Source: Armatimonadota bacterium
GTDB lineage: Bacteria > Armatimonadota > Fimbriimonadia > Fimbriimonadales > Fimbriimonadaceae
Assembly: GCA_029781035.1 (NCBI GenBank)
Contig: JAKOXK010000027.1
Coordinates: 1-63,900, forward strand
DNA length: 63,900 nt
Reading direction: 5' to 3'
A model generated the notes under the pieces. The model was not told the DNA's origin, did no database searches, and saw only the letters and a program-made list of their open reading frames with translations. This document shows, one piece after another, positions 34,282 to 43,809 of the stretch. Each line of letters opens with the position of its first letter. Position 1 is the stretch's first letter. Position numbers and translations under genes: made by a program.

Positions 34282-36837
34282 TTATCTGGCTCGGCTTAAT
34301 CGGATCGGCCGGTTTCGCACCCACACGGTCAGGTCGAAGTGCACGGGAGAGTTGGCACCAGGAAACTGAATAGTCAGCTTTGCAGAACCTTTCGAGAGGC
34401 TAGAGGGGCAGGGAGGCCTGAGGTCGTCGATCTTTCGCCTGTCCGCGTCCGCGAGGTAGATGTGGTTGGCGCTCGCGATGATGAACTGACCGGCGCGAAC
34501 CATTCGGTTGGTGACGGTCTTGGTTCCGTCCGGGAGACTTAGGGCGACTGAGCCGACCGGTTCCGAGACCCGAAGCGAGAAGTCGAGGGGCTGTGGGCTC
34601 CACCGGTTGGTGAGTCTGACGGCGTTGGGTGCTGTGGCCGCAGTTCCCGACTCGCGAAACTCCGTCACCGGCGTCAGCACAAACGACTTCGGCGCCACTT
34701 GATCCAGGTGGAACTTGATGTCGAGGTCACGGAGCCTCTGCCGCAAACCAGGGGTGAAAACCCCTGCAGCTCGAGCCTCTTCCCAGGCTCGAAAGGCCTT
34801 GAAGATCCGGGCTTTCTCGCCGCTCCTCTCCACGCTCGCTTCGCTGAGGCCGAGCATGTACGTCGCACCCCAACCGATCGACTTCGCCTCGAGGTTCTCG
34901 GCGTCATAGATCGACCAGTCACTGTGATAGTTTTGGATGCCGAAGGTCGGCGGAAAATAGCTGTTCGAGAAACCGTTGCGGATGTCCTTTCCTTCGATCC
35001 CCCACCGGTTCAACACTGGGTCGAACATGTTGTTGCCGCCCCCAACGTTGCAGACGCTCATGTACTCCCACCCACCGGCGAAGACGCACGATCCCATGAC
35101 CCGCGGAGCCTTGCCTCCCGTCAGCCTGGGAAACGTGTCGAAGAACCGCCTGAAGAACCGCCGGACTCCGTAGTAGCCGTGGTTCTGATAGAGCGTGCTT
35201 TCTAGCCCGTCAAAGTCGATGTACTCCATCCCGTTCTGTGCCATAACGGTCGCGTAGTAATCGGCATAGTCGAGCATCCCCGTCATATCGGGAACAAACC
35301 CGTTATAGCAATTCATCTGCAGCTTGGCAAGCTCGTCTCCTTCCGAGTGAGATTGAGCGGATGTGCCGAACTGACCTCGCTTTACGCCCCTCAGCACGAA
35401 CGGAGGCGAGGGCTGGATGCCAGTGTAGGTCAGGAGCTCATTGCCAATCCTCAAGGTGTTCGAGCCGTCCCTCATCGGCCAGGTTCCGTCTTCCGCTAAG
35501 AAGGAGGGATCGGTGACCACAATGTCAGTGTCCGTTGAGGATACGTTGTGGGCGAGCTTGGTTCTGAGCACGGTTTGCAGATGCGGACTCGGAATTGGGC
35601 TGACGTCGGTGCACCGACCTGGCTGCAGGAACAGGCAGAGAGTGTGGAGTCCGTACTTGATGCCGAACTTGGCAAGCTCAGCCGTGTACTCTTTGTAGGT
35701 CAGGCTCTTTCCACCCGAAAACCCCACCCGATTGCCTTGCCAGTGATCGGCAGGATTGGCGTAGTACTCGCCCTGGCCCTCGTCTTGAACGGCCCTCAGT
35801 CCGAGCGCGTTGGCGTATTCGATGAGCTTGTCATGTTGTCCGTACCAGGCGATGTCGGGTTTGAGCCCACCGGGGTCGCGGATCCACCTTCCACCGAACG
35901 TGATGTGAGGAAGCCCCTCTTCTGTTTCAATGTCCTCGATCGTCTTCAACCCGAGTTCATCGGGACAAGCATAAAGCGCGACGGCCGAACCTGTGAAATC
36001 CACGCCGACGGGATCCGAGACTTGGTGTCGGGGTCGCGAGCCTGGAAACCCTGGCAACAAAGAGAACAAGTGAGTGCGCGACTGCCGACGGTCGCGTGAG
36101 TGGCAAGCGAGCGTGGAACCGAACGCCGGCTCGAGAGTGGCTCCAGTGCCCATGGCTTGTTGGAAGAACTCTTCCGGGTGCGAATAGAACGCCACATCAC
36201 TGATCCCGTCGCCTCCGATGTTGAACCTTTGACCCTCCTTGTAAGGCGGTGGGACAGGGTGCTTGATCGGATCAGGTGAGTGGATGATGTATGACATGCC
36301 ATAGCAGTCACCATCGACCGGTGGCCCTGAGATGGTGTTGTCGTCCAGCCCCATCAATCCGATAGCCCAGTCTTTGTCGCGGACAACCCCGATCAAGTCG
36401 CCAATGGTCTGTGACACCGTGGTGTTGATCGGGCCCCACACGATGTCGTCCACCGTTCCTCGGTCCGAGAGAGAAGTGAGCTGGAAGCGGAAGTAACGCT
36501 CTCGGGCGGCGATCTTGACGGTCGCCGTGGCACCGTTGGAGTACCTGAGTTCGACGACGCGGTTTCCCTGGTGAAACGAAGCCGAGAGCGGCGAGAGGAG
36601 TGCGCCCCTGTCGTGGACGCTCAGAAGGGGGGATGGGTGGCCCTGAGGGCTGTACTCCCTTCCGGACAGCCGCGACACAAGTGCCGTCACGAAGCCACGC
36701 CCGTCGATGCGGATCCGCGCGTAACGGGACTGATAGGTTCGAGCCGTCACGATCGTGCTGCTCCAGTCAGCGGCCCCCCGCATCGGTGACGGCAGAGAGC
36801 CGCACACGAACGTACTGAGGGCAAGTGCGGTCAACAT
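34282..36837 (-). CDS. Large secreted TIM-barrel protein, putative glycoside hydrolase
   Basis: An 851-residue protein; signal LTALALSTFVCGSLPS at residues 2-17. The chosen ATG (36837) sits directly before this signal; an open extension of 106 codons upstream runs into the divergent gene's start and is ignored. N-terminal about 300 residues are beta-rich. A barrel-like part follows: AVQDEGQGEYYANP, KFGIKYGLHTLCLFLQPG, and GMEYIDFDGLESTLYQNHGYYG, where the DFDG acids resemble catalytic positions of retaining alpha-glycosidases. A beta domain ends the protein. Family not assigned; glycan hydrolysis is inference from fold-like motifs and neighbours. Confidence 0.6.
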   Translation of the reverse strand: MLTALALSTFVCGSLPSPMRGAADWSSTIVTARTYQSRYARIRIDGRGFVTALVSRLSGREYSPQGHPSPLLSVHDRGALLSPLSASFHQGNRVVELRYSNGATATVKIAARERYFRFQLTSLSDRGTVDDIVWGPINTTVSQTIGDLIGVVRDKDWAIGLMGLDDNTISGPPVDGDCYGMSYIIHSPDPIKHPVPPPYKEGQRFNIGGDGISDVAFYSHPEEFFQQAMGTGATLEPAFGSTLACHSRDRRQSRTHLFSLLPGFPGSRPRHQVSDPVGVDFTGSAVALYACPDELGLKTIEDIETEEGLPHITFGGRWIRDPGGLKPDIAWYGQHDKLIEYANALGLRAVQDEGQGEYYANPADHWQGNRVGFSGGKSLTYKEYTAELAKFGIKYGLHTLCLFLQPGRCTDVSPIPSPHLQTVLRTKLAHNVSSTDTDIVVTDPSFLAEDGTWPMRDGSNTLRIGNELLTYTGIQPSPPFVLRGVKRGQFGTSAQSHSEGDELAKLQMNCYNGFVPDMTGMLDYADYYATVMAQNGMEYIDFDGLESTLYQNHGYYGVRRFFRRFFDTFPRLTGGKAPRVMGSCVFAGGWEYMSVCNVGGGNNMFDPVLNRWGIEGKDIRNGFSNSYFPPTFGIQNYHSDWSIYDAENLEAKSIGWGATYMLGLSEASVERSGEKARIFKAFRAWEEARAAGVFTPGLRQRLRDLDIKFHLDQVAPKSFVLTPVTEFRESGTAATAPNAVRLTNRWSPQPLDFSLRVSEPVGSVALSLPDGTKTVTNRMVRAGQFIIASANHIYLADADRRKIDDLRPPCPSSLSKGSAKLTIQFPGANSPVHFDLTVWVRNRPIRLSRAR

Positions 36838-36920
36838 AGGAGTCTGCCTTAGGTAGTCTTCGAGTGTAGCGGGAAAGTCAGGGAGACCTGGCGCTGGCCC
36901 CGTTGAAGGACACAGGATCG

Positions 36921-39266
36921 ATGGCGGATCACCGCACAGGTAAGTGGGGGAAGGGAGCCGCCAGTATGGCGTTCCTTGTGTTGTTCGGTTCCGCATCGGC
37001 TGCAGACTGGTTGCCGAAGCCTCCCGCGGGCAAAGACCAGGTGCGGTTGCTCGTGTGTCAGTACGAGGGGTCGCGACTGGCGACGTCGCACACTTTCTCA
37101 AATGGAGAGGCGCACACTGGCTCAGGCAAGTGGACGTGCACCCGTCGGGGCTCACGCAAGGCGCTCGACTTCACATTCCGGCTCAAGAGCGGTGTCGAGA
37201 CGAACGCAGGAGTCGCCGTCGCCTTCGACTTCGTGGGCTGGTCGGCCAAGAGCTACGTGCTCGTTCCGGCCGTCGTTTACAACGGGAACCGGCTTCACGC
37301 TTTGGGCGGTGGTTACATGCCGGAGTACCCGCGGTCGATGTACTTCGACCCCAAGCTCCCCGTCACCATGTCGAACAATCCGCGGCTGGCGCTCGAGCCA
37401 GGCAGCGTGTCGCGCATCGAACTCCTGACAGGCAATGCGGCCACGCCTGCCATGGCCTTCTATTCACCTTTGCGCAAGAGGGGCTTTATCCTGCTGTGTG
37501 ACCAAAACACGCGGCTGGGAAACAACGGACTGATCATCGAAGAGAACGCCGCTCAGGACCGTGTCAGTTTCGTCGTGAGCGCGCCCGGTGTGCGGGAACA
37601 GGCCGCAGGCTTCGGCGGTTTCAGTCCGAGCGGGGATCAGGGAGCCACCTGGAAGGCCGGTGACACCCTGAGGATGAGGTTTCGTGTCTACGAGTTCACC
37701 GCGACGGGCATTCCCAGCTTCCTCGAGAAGTTCATGGCAGTCCGCAAAGGGCTCACAGGACCGAACCACCCGCGGGATCTTGTGCCCATGAGCCAAATGG
37801 TCAAGATGATCGTCCCGCGCTTCAAAAAGCGCTGGACGGAAGCGCCGGTGGGAAGCTACTACCTGCCCGAGAACAGCCCCGACTTCCAGTTGGGCTGGGT
37901 CAGTGGCTTTATGCAGACCCCACTGCTCGCCATCGATGATCCCGTCGAGCGCGACCACATGTGCCAGCAACTTGACTTTGTCGTCGGCAAACTGCAGGGC
38001 AAGAGCGGGTTCTTCTTCGGCGGTATCACTGCTGATGGGAGGATCAGGGCCGACCGTAGCTTGGACGGCCGTGTGTTTGCTCTCGTCAGGAAGAACGGTG
38101 ACGCCTTGACGTCCTTCTTCAAGTTATTCGCCATCCTCAAGGCGCAGGGGCATGCGGGCCGTATAAAGGTGTCGTGGGAAACGTCGGCCCGCCGGCTCGC
38201 TCAGGCGTTCGTGGACGTTTGGCACAAAGCAGGCGAGTTTGGCCAATATCTCGATCCGAACACCGGAGAGATCGCCGTCTACAACTCGGACAGCGGGGCC
38301 GTTGTGCCCGCTGGGCTCGTGCTCGCGTCGCAGTACTTCCACGACCCTTCCTACCTGCAAGTCGCGCGGGAGTCTGCCACCAGAATGTATGAGCGGGACG
38401 TCGTCCGACATGGGTTCACGGGCGGCTACTCGGGCGACACCTCCCAAGACCCTGACGCCGACTCCACCTACGCTCTGCTTGACTCGTGCATGACGCTGTA
38501 CGGAGCGACGCGCGAGGCAGCTTGGATCAAGCGGGCACGGGTTTTGGCCAGTCTTGGGGCGACCTGGACGCTCTCGTACGACTATCAGTTTCCTCCGCAG
38601 AGCGACATCGCACGCATCGGTGGGCACATGGCAGGCGCCGTCTGGGCCAGCGCTCAAAACAAGCACGCAGCACCGGGCATCTGCACAGCCTCGGGCGACT
38701 ATCTCTTCAAACTCTTTCGGGCGACCGGAGATGTCCGGTATGCGGAACTTCTCCGCGACATCCAGCACGCGCATACGGAGGCGACCGACATGCCGGGCCA
38801 TCGCACGACCGGAGCGGGATACGGATCGTCGATGGAGCGCATCCAACCGACGGACGGTGAGGGCAAAGGCGCGATCGGCAATTTCATCCACACGCAAAAC
38901 GCATGGACCGAACTCAACGGCCTCATGATGGCGATGGAGACACCAGGAATCTACGTCCGGACGGACACCGGAAGAGTCACCGTCTTCGACCATGTCACCG
39001 CCAAAGCCCTGAGGCACATCAAGAACGGAATCGTCCTCGAAATCACCAACCAGACCCCGTACCTTGCCAAAGTCTCCGTCTTCGCCGAGGGCAAGGCAGG
39101 CGCAACGCAGCCCTTGCCGTACACGGCTTATCTGGATTGGCCCCAAGTCGAGGTTGCGGCGGGCTCCACGGTCCAAGTCGTGATCAACTCAATCGGGAAC
39201 ATCGTCAGTACGACCATCGTCGAGGCACCGCCTGAGAGCGCAGAGTTCGGGTCGATCAGGCCCTGA
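36921..39266 (+). CDS. Secreted protein with helical-barrel-like domain, putative glycan-active
   Basis: A 781-residue secreted protein (signal ending GSASA near residue 27). I use the ATG at 36921, with GGAT a few bases upstream; a TTG six codons earlier is possible. Residues 30-270 look beta-rich; residues 270-650 are helical with repeated aromatic-acidic motifs typical of (alpha/alpha)6 barrels (LGWVSGFMQTPLLAIDDP, GFTGGYSGDTSQDPDADSTYALLD, ASGDYLFKLFRATGDVRYAE). A beta domain closes it. It is divergent from the putative glycosidase at 34282-36837 with an 83-bp gap, so the pair may share control. Family unassigned. Confidence 0.6.
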   Translation: MADHRTGKWGKGAASMAFLVLFGSASAADWLPKPPAGKDQVRLLVCQYEGSRLATSHTFSNGEAHTGSGKWTCTRRGSRKALDFTFRLKSGVETNAGVAVAFDFVGWSAKSYVLVPAVVYNGNRLHALGGGYMPEYPRSMYFDPKLPVTMSNNPRLALEPGSVSRIELLTGNAATPAMAFYSPLRKRGFILLCDQNTRLGNNGLIIEENAAQDRVSFVVSAPGVREQAAGFGGFSPSGDQGATWKAGDTLRMRFRVYEFTATGIPSFLEKFMAVRKGLTGPNHPRDLVPMSQMVKMIVPRFKKRWTEAPVGSYYLPENSPDFQLGWVSGFMQTPLLAIDDPVERDHMCQQLDFVVGKLQGKSGFFFGGITADGRIRADRSLDGRVFALVRKNGDALTSFFKLFAILKAQGHAGRIKVSWETSARRLAQAFVDVWHKAGEFGQYLDPNTGEIAVYNSDSGAVVPAGLVLASQYFHDPSYLQVARESATRMYERDVVRHGFTGGYSGDTSQDPDADSTYALLDSCMTLYGATREAAWIKRARVLASLGATWTLSYDYQFPPQSDIARIGGHMAGAVWASAQNKHAAPGICTASGDYLFKLFRATGDVRYAELLRDIQHAHTEATDMPGHRTTGAGYGSSMERIQPTDGEGKGAIGNFIHTQNAWTELNGLMMAMETPGIYVRTDTGRVTVFDHVTAKALRHIKNGIVLEITNQTPYLAKVSVFAEGKAGATQPLPYTAYLDWPQVEVAAGSTVQVVINSIGNIVSTTIVEAPPESAEFGSIRP

Positions 39267-39295
39267 CCACGAATTTCCGGCTCCGGGCCACTCCG

Positions 39296-40117
39296 TCATC
39301 CCTTGCTCCCTACCCCGATCCACGCCCGAGAGCACAGCACCGTCGGAAGCCGGACGAGCCTCTCGCGCAGGTAGCTCAGCATGGAAGCGCGCTTCGCTTC
39401 CCACACCGTGTCGTCCAGCTGGCTCCTGAGAAGGTTCAAAGGAGCGCTGCCGCTCACCATCGAGTCGAAAAACGTCTCCGCATCGGTGACGGGCCAATCG
39501 CCGTCAAACGGGGTGACACTCACGTCCTTGAACCCGGCGCGCTCCATCTCGTGCCGAAAGTTGTCGGGATCCTCCAGAGTGAGCACTTGAGCACTATCGC
39601 TGCTCGGCTCGGCCGGGAAGGCAACCCGAAGAGCGCCGAACATCATCTGCATCGCTGTCGATTCTGTGACTGGCGCCCATGACGTGATGACCGCGCGTCC
39701 GCCTGGCTTCAGCGTCCGCCCAATCTCCCTGAATCCTCGGTCTCGGTCGGCGAAAAACATGAGGCCGAAGCTCGAGAACGCCCAGTCGAACGTGGCGTCG
39801 TCGAACCCGAGGTCCTGGCCGTCCATCTGATACGTCTTGACGTTCCAGATCCCGCGCCGGGCGATCTGGCTCTTCAGAATCGTGAGCATCGCGGGGGAGA
39901 AGTCGATACTGTGGACTTCCTCCGCCCTGTCGTTGATCAGTAGAGACAGCGTGCCCGATCCGCACGCCACGTCCAGCACCTTCTGGGCTGAGTCGAACCC
40001 GGCCACCTCAAGCGCGGCGCGAGCGTATTGTTCTAGGGCCGGCTGGGCATGGCTGGCGTAACCTGGCGCCACCAGCGACCATGGATAGGGCGTCGACATT
40101 GGATGGGTGTTGTTCAT
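39296..40117 (-). CDS. SAM-dependent class I methyltransferase
   Basis: A 273-residue methyltransferase of the UbiE/Methyltransf_11 kind. Motif I is VLDVACGSGTLSLL, followed by the acidic SIDFSPAML and the FDWAFSSFGLMFFADRDRGF-type motif, then LKPGGRAVITSW. The ATG at 40117 has GAGG upstream; a longer frame exists but the extra 20 residues do not look conserved. The stop lies 29 bp beyond the secreted protein stop on the opposite strand (convergent). The substrate is unknown. Confidence 0.85.
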   Translation of the reverse strand: MNNTHPMSTPYPWSLVAPGYASHAQPALEQYARAALEVAGFDSAQKVLDVACGSGTLSLLINDRAEEVHSIDFSPAMLTILKSQIARRGIWNVKTYQMDGQDLGFDDATFDWAFSSFGLMFFADRDRGFREIGRTLKPGGRAVITSWAPVTESTAMQMMFGALRVAFPAEPSSDSAQVLTLEDPDNFRHEMERAGFKDVSVTPFDGDWPVTDAETFFDSMVSGSAPLNLLRSQLDDTVWEAKRASMLSYLRERLVRLPTVLCSRAWIGVGSKG

Positions 40118-40256
40118 AGCGGGAAGCCTCGGTCTCAGTAAACGGGTCTTGCCGGACAGGCCGTGCTCCGCGGGCAAGAGCCCAGCGCTCGGTGCCAGAG
40201 CCTCCTGCGCCGGGGCAGAGACGGCCTGTCCAGTGGTTTGTCGGTAGCTCCCTTCC

Positions 40257-40655
40257 TTAGGCCGTCGCCGTGGGCCGGGGTGGGCTGAAGGCTATGGTCT
40301 GGCGGGTGATCTTTCCACCTTGGCAGACGAACGTGTCCGTTCCAAACGGAAACGTGTTGAACTGCGATTGGGCATGCCAGGCGATGAACAAGGTGTCGCC
40401 GTGTACACGCAGGGTGTCGATGGTGAAACCTGGCGAATCGCCGCGGTCGATGTTCCCGAACTCGGCCAAAAGCGCACCGAAGACGAGCCGGATGCGGTTC
40501 AAGCCGACGAAGACACCGTCGAGTGTGACGACCACCGACTCCTCAGTGAAGTCATCGAGGACGGCCTCGATGTCTCCCGACGTGAAGGCGGCGAAGTGGC
40601 GATTGAAGACGTCGACGACGCTCTTCTCTTGGGCTGTGTACTGTTCCTGCAACAT
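40257..40655 (-). CDS. SnoaL-like/NTF2-fold protein
   Basis: A 132-residue NTF2-fold protein. The pattern EKSVVDVFNRHFAAFTSGDIEAVLDDF and FTEESVVVTLDGVFVG is typical of SnoaL-like polyketide-cyclase and nuclear-transport-factor relatives, followed by strands with FIAWHAQSQFNTFPFGTDTFVCQGGKI. The ATG at 40655 has AGGAG 8 nt upstream; a GTG three codons earlier is too close to it. It follows the methyltransferase at 40678-41538 by 22 bp. The function is unknown. Confidence 0.78.
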   Translation of the reverse strand: MLQEQYTAQEKSVVDVFNRHFAAFTSGDIEAVLDDFTEESVVVTLDGVFVGLNRIRLVFGALLAEFGNIDRGDSPGFTIDTLRVHGDTLFIAWHAQSQFNTFPFGTDTFVCQGGKITRQTIAFSPPRPTATA

Positions 40656-40677
40656 GTCTTTCACTCCTTGGGGTCGG

Positions 40678-41538
40678 TCACTTCCGCTTGATCACGACTT
40701 CGATGTACTCGCTGGGCACGACCAGCGAACTGCTGCCTCCCACGTTGTGGTCGTTGAGCAGCTTCGTGAGGTCGGCCGTCAATTCCACTTGCCGTTCTGG
40801 GCTCAGCGCTGCGAACGCCTTGTGGACGGGGCCGTAGGTGTCCCGGAACACGGTGATCCAGTGGTCGGCCGAAGCGAAACGGAAGTTGAAGAACCGACGG
40901 TCGCAGCGGATCTCGGAGGCTTCTGGTCCGAAGAGCTCGACGATGTGAGGCTCGCTGCCCCAAAGCAAGGACGATGGGACCCCGGGCACCGGCGGGACGT
41001 AGCTGCCGACCAATCGGAACAGCTCTCCGATGAAGCCCTGCGGCGTCCAGTTGGCGAGACCGATTCGGCCGCCGCTCCTCAGCACCCGGACAAGCTCGTG
41101 GGCCGCCTTCTTGTGCTGCGGGGTGAACATCACGCCGAAAGTCGAGAGCGCGACATCGAAGGATCCGTCAGCGTAGGGCAGTTCCTCCGCGTCGGCCACC
41201 TCGAACCGGACTTCGAGTCCCTCGGCCCTGGCACGTTCGGCGCCCTTGTCGAGCCACTCCTTCACATAGTCCGTTGAGGTGACCTGGGCGAAGCGCCGTG
41301 CCGCAGCCAGCGTCGCGTTTCCATTGCCGGCGGCGACGTCCAAGACGCGTTCTCCAGCACGGAGGTCGACGGCCTCGGCAAGCGTCTCACCCACGATCTG
41401 AATGAGGCGCCCGATCGCGCCATAGTCGCCGCTGGCCCAGGTGGACTGCTGTCGTTGCTTGATCGCCTGGAAGTCGATCGCCTCCGGGCTCGGGTTTGAG
41501 GGCTGTTGGGAATTGCGTTCAAGGTTCAGTGTTCTCAT
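40678..41538 (-). CDS. SAM-dependent methyltransferase, class I
   Basis: A 286-residue methyltransferase with motif I VLDVAAGNGNATLAAARR, TSTDYVKEWLDKG, the ADAEELPYADGSFDVALSTFGVMF block and a LRSGGRIGLANWTPQGF strand. It diverges from an AraC-type regulator gene (172 bp between starts), suggesting the regulator controls this gene and the SnoaL-like gene behind it. It resembles the other methyltransferase at 39296-40117 only in the shared fold. Confidence 0.86.
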   Translation of the reverse strand: MRTLNLERNSQQPSNPSPEAIDFQAIKQRQQSTWASGDYGAIGRLIQIVGETLAEAVDLRAGERVLDVAAGNGNATLAAARRFAQVTSTDYVKEWLDKGAERARAEGLEVRFEVADAEELPYADGSFDVALSTFGVMFTPQHKKAAHELVRVLRSGGRIGLANWTPQGFIGELFRLVGSYVPPVPGVPSSLLWGSEPHIVELFGPEASEIRCDRRFFNFRFASADHWITVFRDTYGPVHKAFAALSPERQVELTADLTKLLNDHNVGGSSSLVVPSEYIEVVIKRK

Positions 41539-41709
41539 CGGGGTCTCCGAATGGCCCGGGTTTCGGGCCAGTGCGGGATCATTGTCCTTGGGCGGGTGGC
41601 GCCGACCTTTGCTCCAGCGTCCGATATACTTGCCCTACCGTCCGAACCGGTTTCGACGGGTTCGTTGCCCATCCATCCCGCCGCCTCACGGGCCTGTCCC
41701 GTCCAGCCC

Positions 41710-42729
41710 ATGAACCGAGACCCACTGTCTGACCTCCTGCGCACCATCCGGATAAGGGGTGCGGTGTTCTACTACGTGAGCTGTCGGGATCAGTGGTCGG
41801 CCGAGGCCTTGCCCGCCAGTGAGATTGCCGAGGCGGTCATGCCCGGCTGCGAACACGTGATGGAGTACCACCTGATCGCCAAAGGAAACGGCTGGGCCGC
41901 GGTGCAGGGCGAACAGCCGCAAAAGCTCGCCGCCGGCGACATTGTCCTCTTCCCCCAGGGCGATCGCCACGTCGTGTCCAGTGCGCCCGGTGTCGAACCG
42001 ATCCGCCAGACCGCCGATTGGGTGTTCTCCAGCCGCAACGACCCCCGACCGATCCCCATCTCCTATCACCACGGCGTCGTCAGCGCAGGAGAGCGATTCC
42101 CCGAGGAAGAAGCCGAAATGATCGCGGTTTGCGGCTTTCTGGGTTGCGACCTGCGCCCGTTCAATCCACTTGCCGCGAGCCTGCCCCGCATGCTGCACCT
42201 GCCCGCTTCGCACCTCGGCGACTGGGTCTCGCGCGTCATCGACCAAGCCGTTTCCGAGTCCAACGAGCCTCGGCCAGGCGGCGACGCCGTGCTGGAGCGG
42301 CTGGGTGAGATGGTCTTCATCGATGCCGTCCGCCGCTATCTCGAAGTCTTGCCCGAAGACGCCATCGGCTGGCTCGCCGCGCTCCGCGATCCCTACGTCG
42401 GCAAGACCCTCGAACTCATGCACAGCCGACCGGACACCGCTTGGACGGTCGATTCGCTCGCCCGCGAGGTCGGCATCTCCCGATCGGTGCTGCACGAGAG
42501 GTTCGTCCAGTTGGTCGACCAACCGCCGATGCAGTACCTTTCCAATTGGCGCATCCAGCTCGGCGCGCAACGGCTCAGGGAGACCAACCAAACGGTGGCA
42601 TCCATTGCGCTCGATGTCGGCTATGAGTCCGAAGCTGCTTTCTCGCGCGCGTTCAGGCGTCTGGTCGGCGCCCCACCGGCGACATGGCGCCGGTCACAAG
42701 CGAACAGTGCTCCAAGACCCAATGCTTGA
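41710..42729 (+). CDS. AraC-family transcriptional regulator with cupin sensor domain
   Basis: A 339-residue regulator. The N-terminal about 200 residues are a cupin-type ligand-sensing domain (CEHVMEYHLIAKGNGWAAV, then AAGDIVLFPQGDRHVVSS). The C-terminal 100 residues hold the two helix-turn-helix motifs of AraC proteins: WTVDSLAREVGISRSVLHERF and VASIALDVGYESEAAFSRAF near the end. I use the ATG at 41710, which begins MNRDPLSDLLRTI, the common start in this subfamily; a 68-codon extension is open but reads as noise. It diverges from the methyltransferase/SnoaL pair. Confidence 0.9.
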   Translation: MNRDPLSDLLRTIRIRGAVFYYVSCRDQWSAEALPASEIAEAVMPGCEHVMEYHLIAKGNGWAAVQGEQPQKLAAGDIVLFPQGDRHVVSSAPGVEPIRQTADWVFSSRNDPRPIPISYHHGVVSAGERFPEEEAEMIAVCGFLGCDLRPFNPLAASLPRMLHLPASHLGDWVSRVIDQAVSESNEPRPGGDAVLERLGEMVFIDAVRRYLEVLPEDAIGWLAALRDPYVGKTLELMHSRPDTAWTVDSLAREVGISRSVLHERFVQLVDQPPMQYLSNWRIQLGAQRLRETNQTVASIALDVGYESEAAFSRAFRRLVGAPPATWRRSQANSAPRPNA

Positions 42730-43198
42730 AGCGCGGCGACAAGGGTGGTACTGATTGACTTCGGAATTAAGCCCGTCTTTGGGTGTCAGGATGGCGGGCG
42801 GCCCCATTCGCTTGGCGCCTGACTAAATCTCATGGTTGAGCAACGATGGGCCCGACGCTGAACTTCGTCCGCGGATGAGTGACGCATGCGGGGGCGCTGT
42901 ACGTGCGGCCGCGGGTGACGCCCCGCAACCCCCAGACCCCGGCCCAGGTGCGCGTCCGCAAGTACCTCACCCGTGCCGGCCAGGCGTTCCGGGAATTGAG
43001 CGAGACCGAGGTGCAAGCCTGGCGGCAGTACGCCGAGAGCCTCGACCGCGCCCTCGGCCCCCTCCGGTCGGGCTTCGCACGCCAAGCCAACTCGCTCTAC
43101 ACAGGCATGGCCGTCAAGATGCTGCAGATCGACCCGGAGGTCGAGCTCCCGACCTTGCCTCCGACGTCCGCCTTCTTGGGCGACGCGGTGGTGGTGTC

Positions 43199-43429
43199 GG
43201 TGGTCGGTGGTCGGGGGACGGTGGTCGGTGACCGAGAGACGGTGGTCGGGGGTCGGGGGACGGTGGTCGGTGGTCGGGAGACGGTGGTCGGTGGTCGGGA
43301 GACGGTGGTCGGAAGTCGGGAGACGGTGGTCGGTGGTCGAGAGACGGTGGTCGGGGGTCGGGGGACGGTGGTCGGTGGTAGGGAGACGGTGGACGGTGGT
43401 AGGGAGACGGTGGACGGGGGGAGGGAGCC
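43199..43429 (+). repeat. Minisatellite, 11 tandem 21-bp units
   Basis: Eleven contiguous units of exactly 21 bp (231 bp), consensus GGTGGTCGGTGGTCGGGAGA plus C, with differences of one to several bases. No unit is lost or gained in phase, so the array keeps all reading frames open: TVVGGRE repeats in the host frame, RWSVVG-type repeats in the next frame and Pro-rich repeats on the minus strand. Units 4 and 5 are identical; the outer units are the most diverged. Each unit is itself built from shorter GGTGGTC or GGTCGG steps. Confidence 0.95.
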
Positions 43430-43461
43430 ACGTTCACAGGATCGTGCATATTCACTGGACG

Positions 43462-43809
43462 ATGAGCGCATTCGAGAATCTAGAGGTCTGGCAGCTGTCG
43501 ATGAACCTGATCGAAGCCGTCTACGAGAAGACCAAGTCCCTTCCCAAGGAGGAGATCTATGGCCTCTCAGGGCAGATCCGGAGGGCGGCCATATCCATCG
43601 CGGCGAACATCGCAGAGGGAAACGGAAGGAACAACCGCAAGGAGTACCTCCAGTTCCTGGGTGTGGCGACGGGCAGCCAGTCCGAACTGGCGACGCTGCT
43701 CATGATCTCGATGAGGATCTATCCGGAGCTCGACCTGACAACCGAACTCGAGGACAACAAGCGCCTCGGAATGATGCTGACTCGGCTCAAACAGGCTCTT
43801 CGCGCTTGA
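43462..43809 (+). CDS. Four-helix bundle protein (S23/IVS family)
   Basis: A 115-residue protein of the four-helix-bundle family (TIGR02436) first known from 23S rRNA intervening sequences; the Avd accessory protein of diversity-generating retroelements has the same fold. It shows the hallmark FENLEVWQLSMNL start, the GLSGQIRRAAISIAANIAEG motif with SIAANIAEGNGR, and EYLQFLGVATGSQSELATLL. The start is the ATG at 43462, just after the 21-bp repeats; an open frame reaches back through the repeats but codes only repeat peptide. No reverse transcriptase, template repeat or variable repeat lies nearby, so it is not a DGR. The function of free-standing members is unknown. Confidence 0.9.
   Translation: MSAFENLEVWQLSMNLIEAVYEKTKSLPKEEIYGLSGQIRRAAISIAANIAEGNGRNNRKEYLQFLGVATGSQSELATLLMISMRIYPELDLTTELEDNKRLGMMLTRLKQALRA

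Noticed and set aside
36838-37155. A 106-codon N-terminal extension of the minus-strand putative glycosidase
   Set aside because: It reads through the divergent gene's start region, and a clean signal peptide begins at the ATG at 36837.
43199-43429. Tandem repeat array as CRISPR
   Set aside because: The 21-bp units are head to tail without unique spacers, and no cas gene is near.
43097-43471. Pro/Ser-rich reading frames on the minus strand and a Trp/Arg-rich frame on the plus strand
   Set aside because: They are only the 21-bp repeat array read in other frames, with no start signal and no protein-like content.
43462-43809. Four-helix-bundle gene as the Avd protein of a diversity-generating retroelement
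   Set aside because: No reverse transcriptase and no template/variable repeat pair occurs in the window; only the fold is shared.
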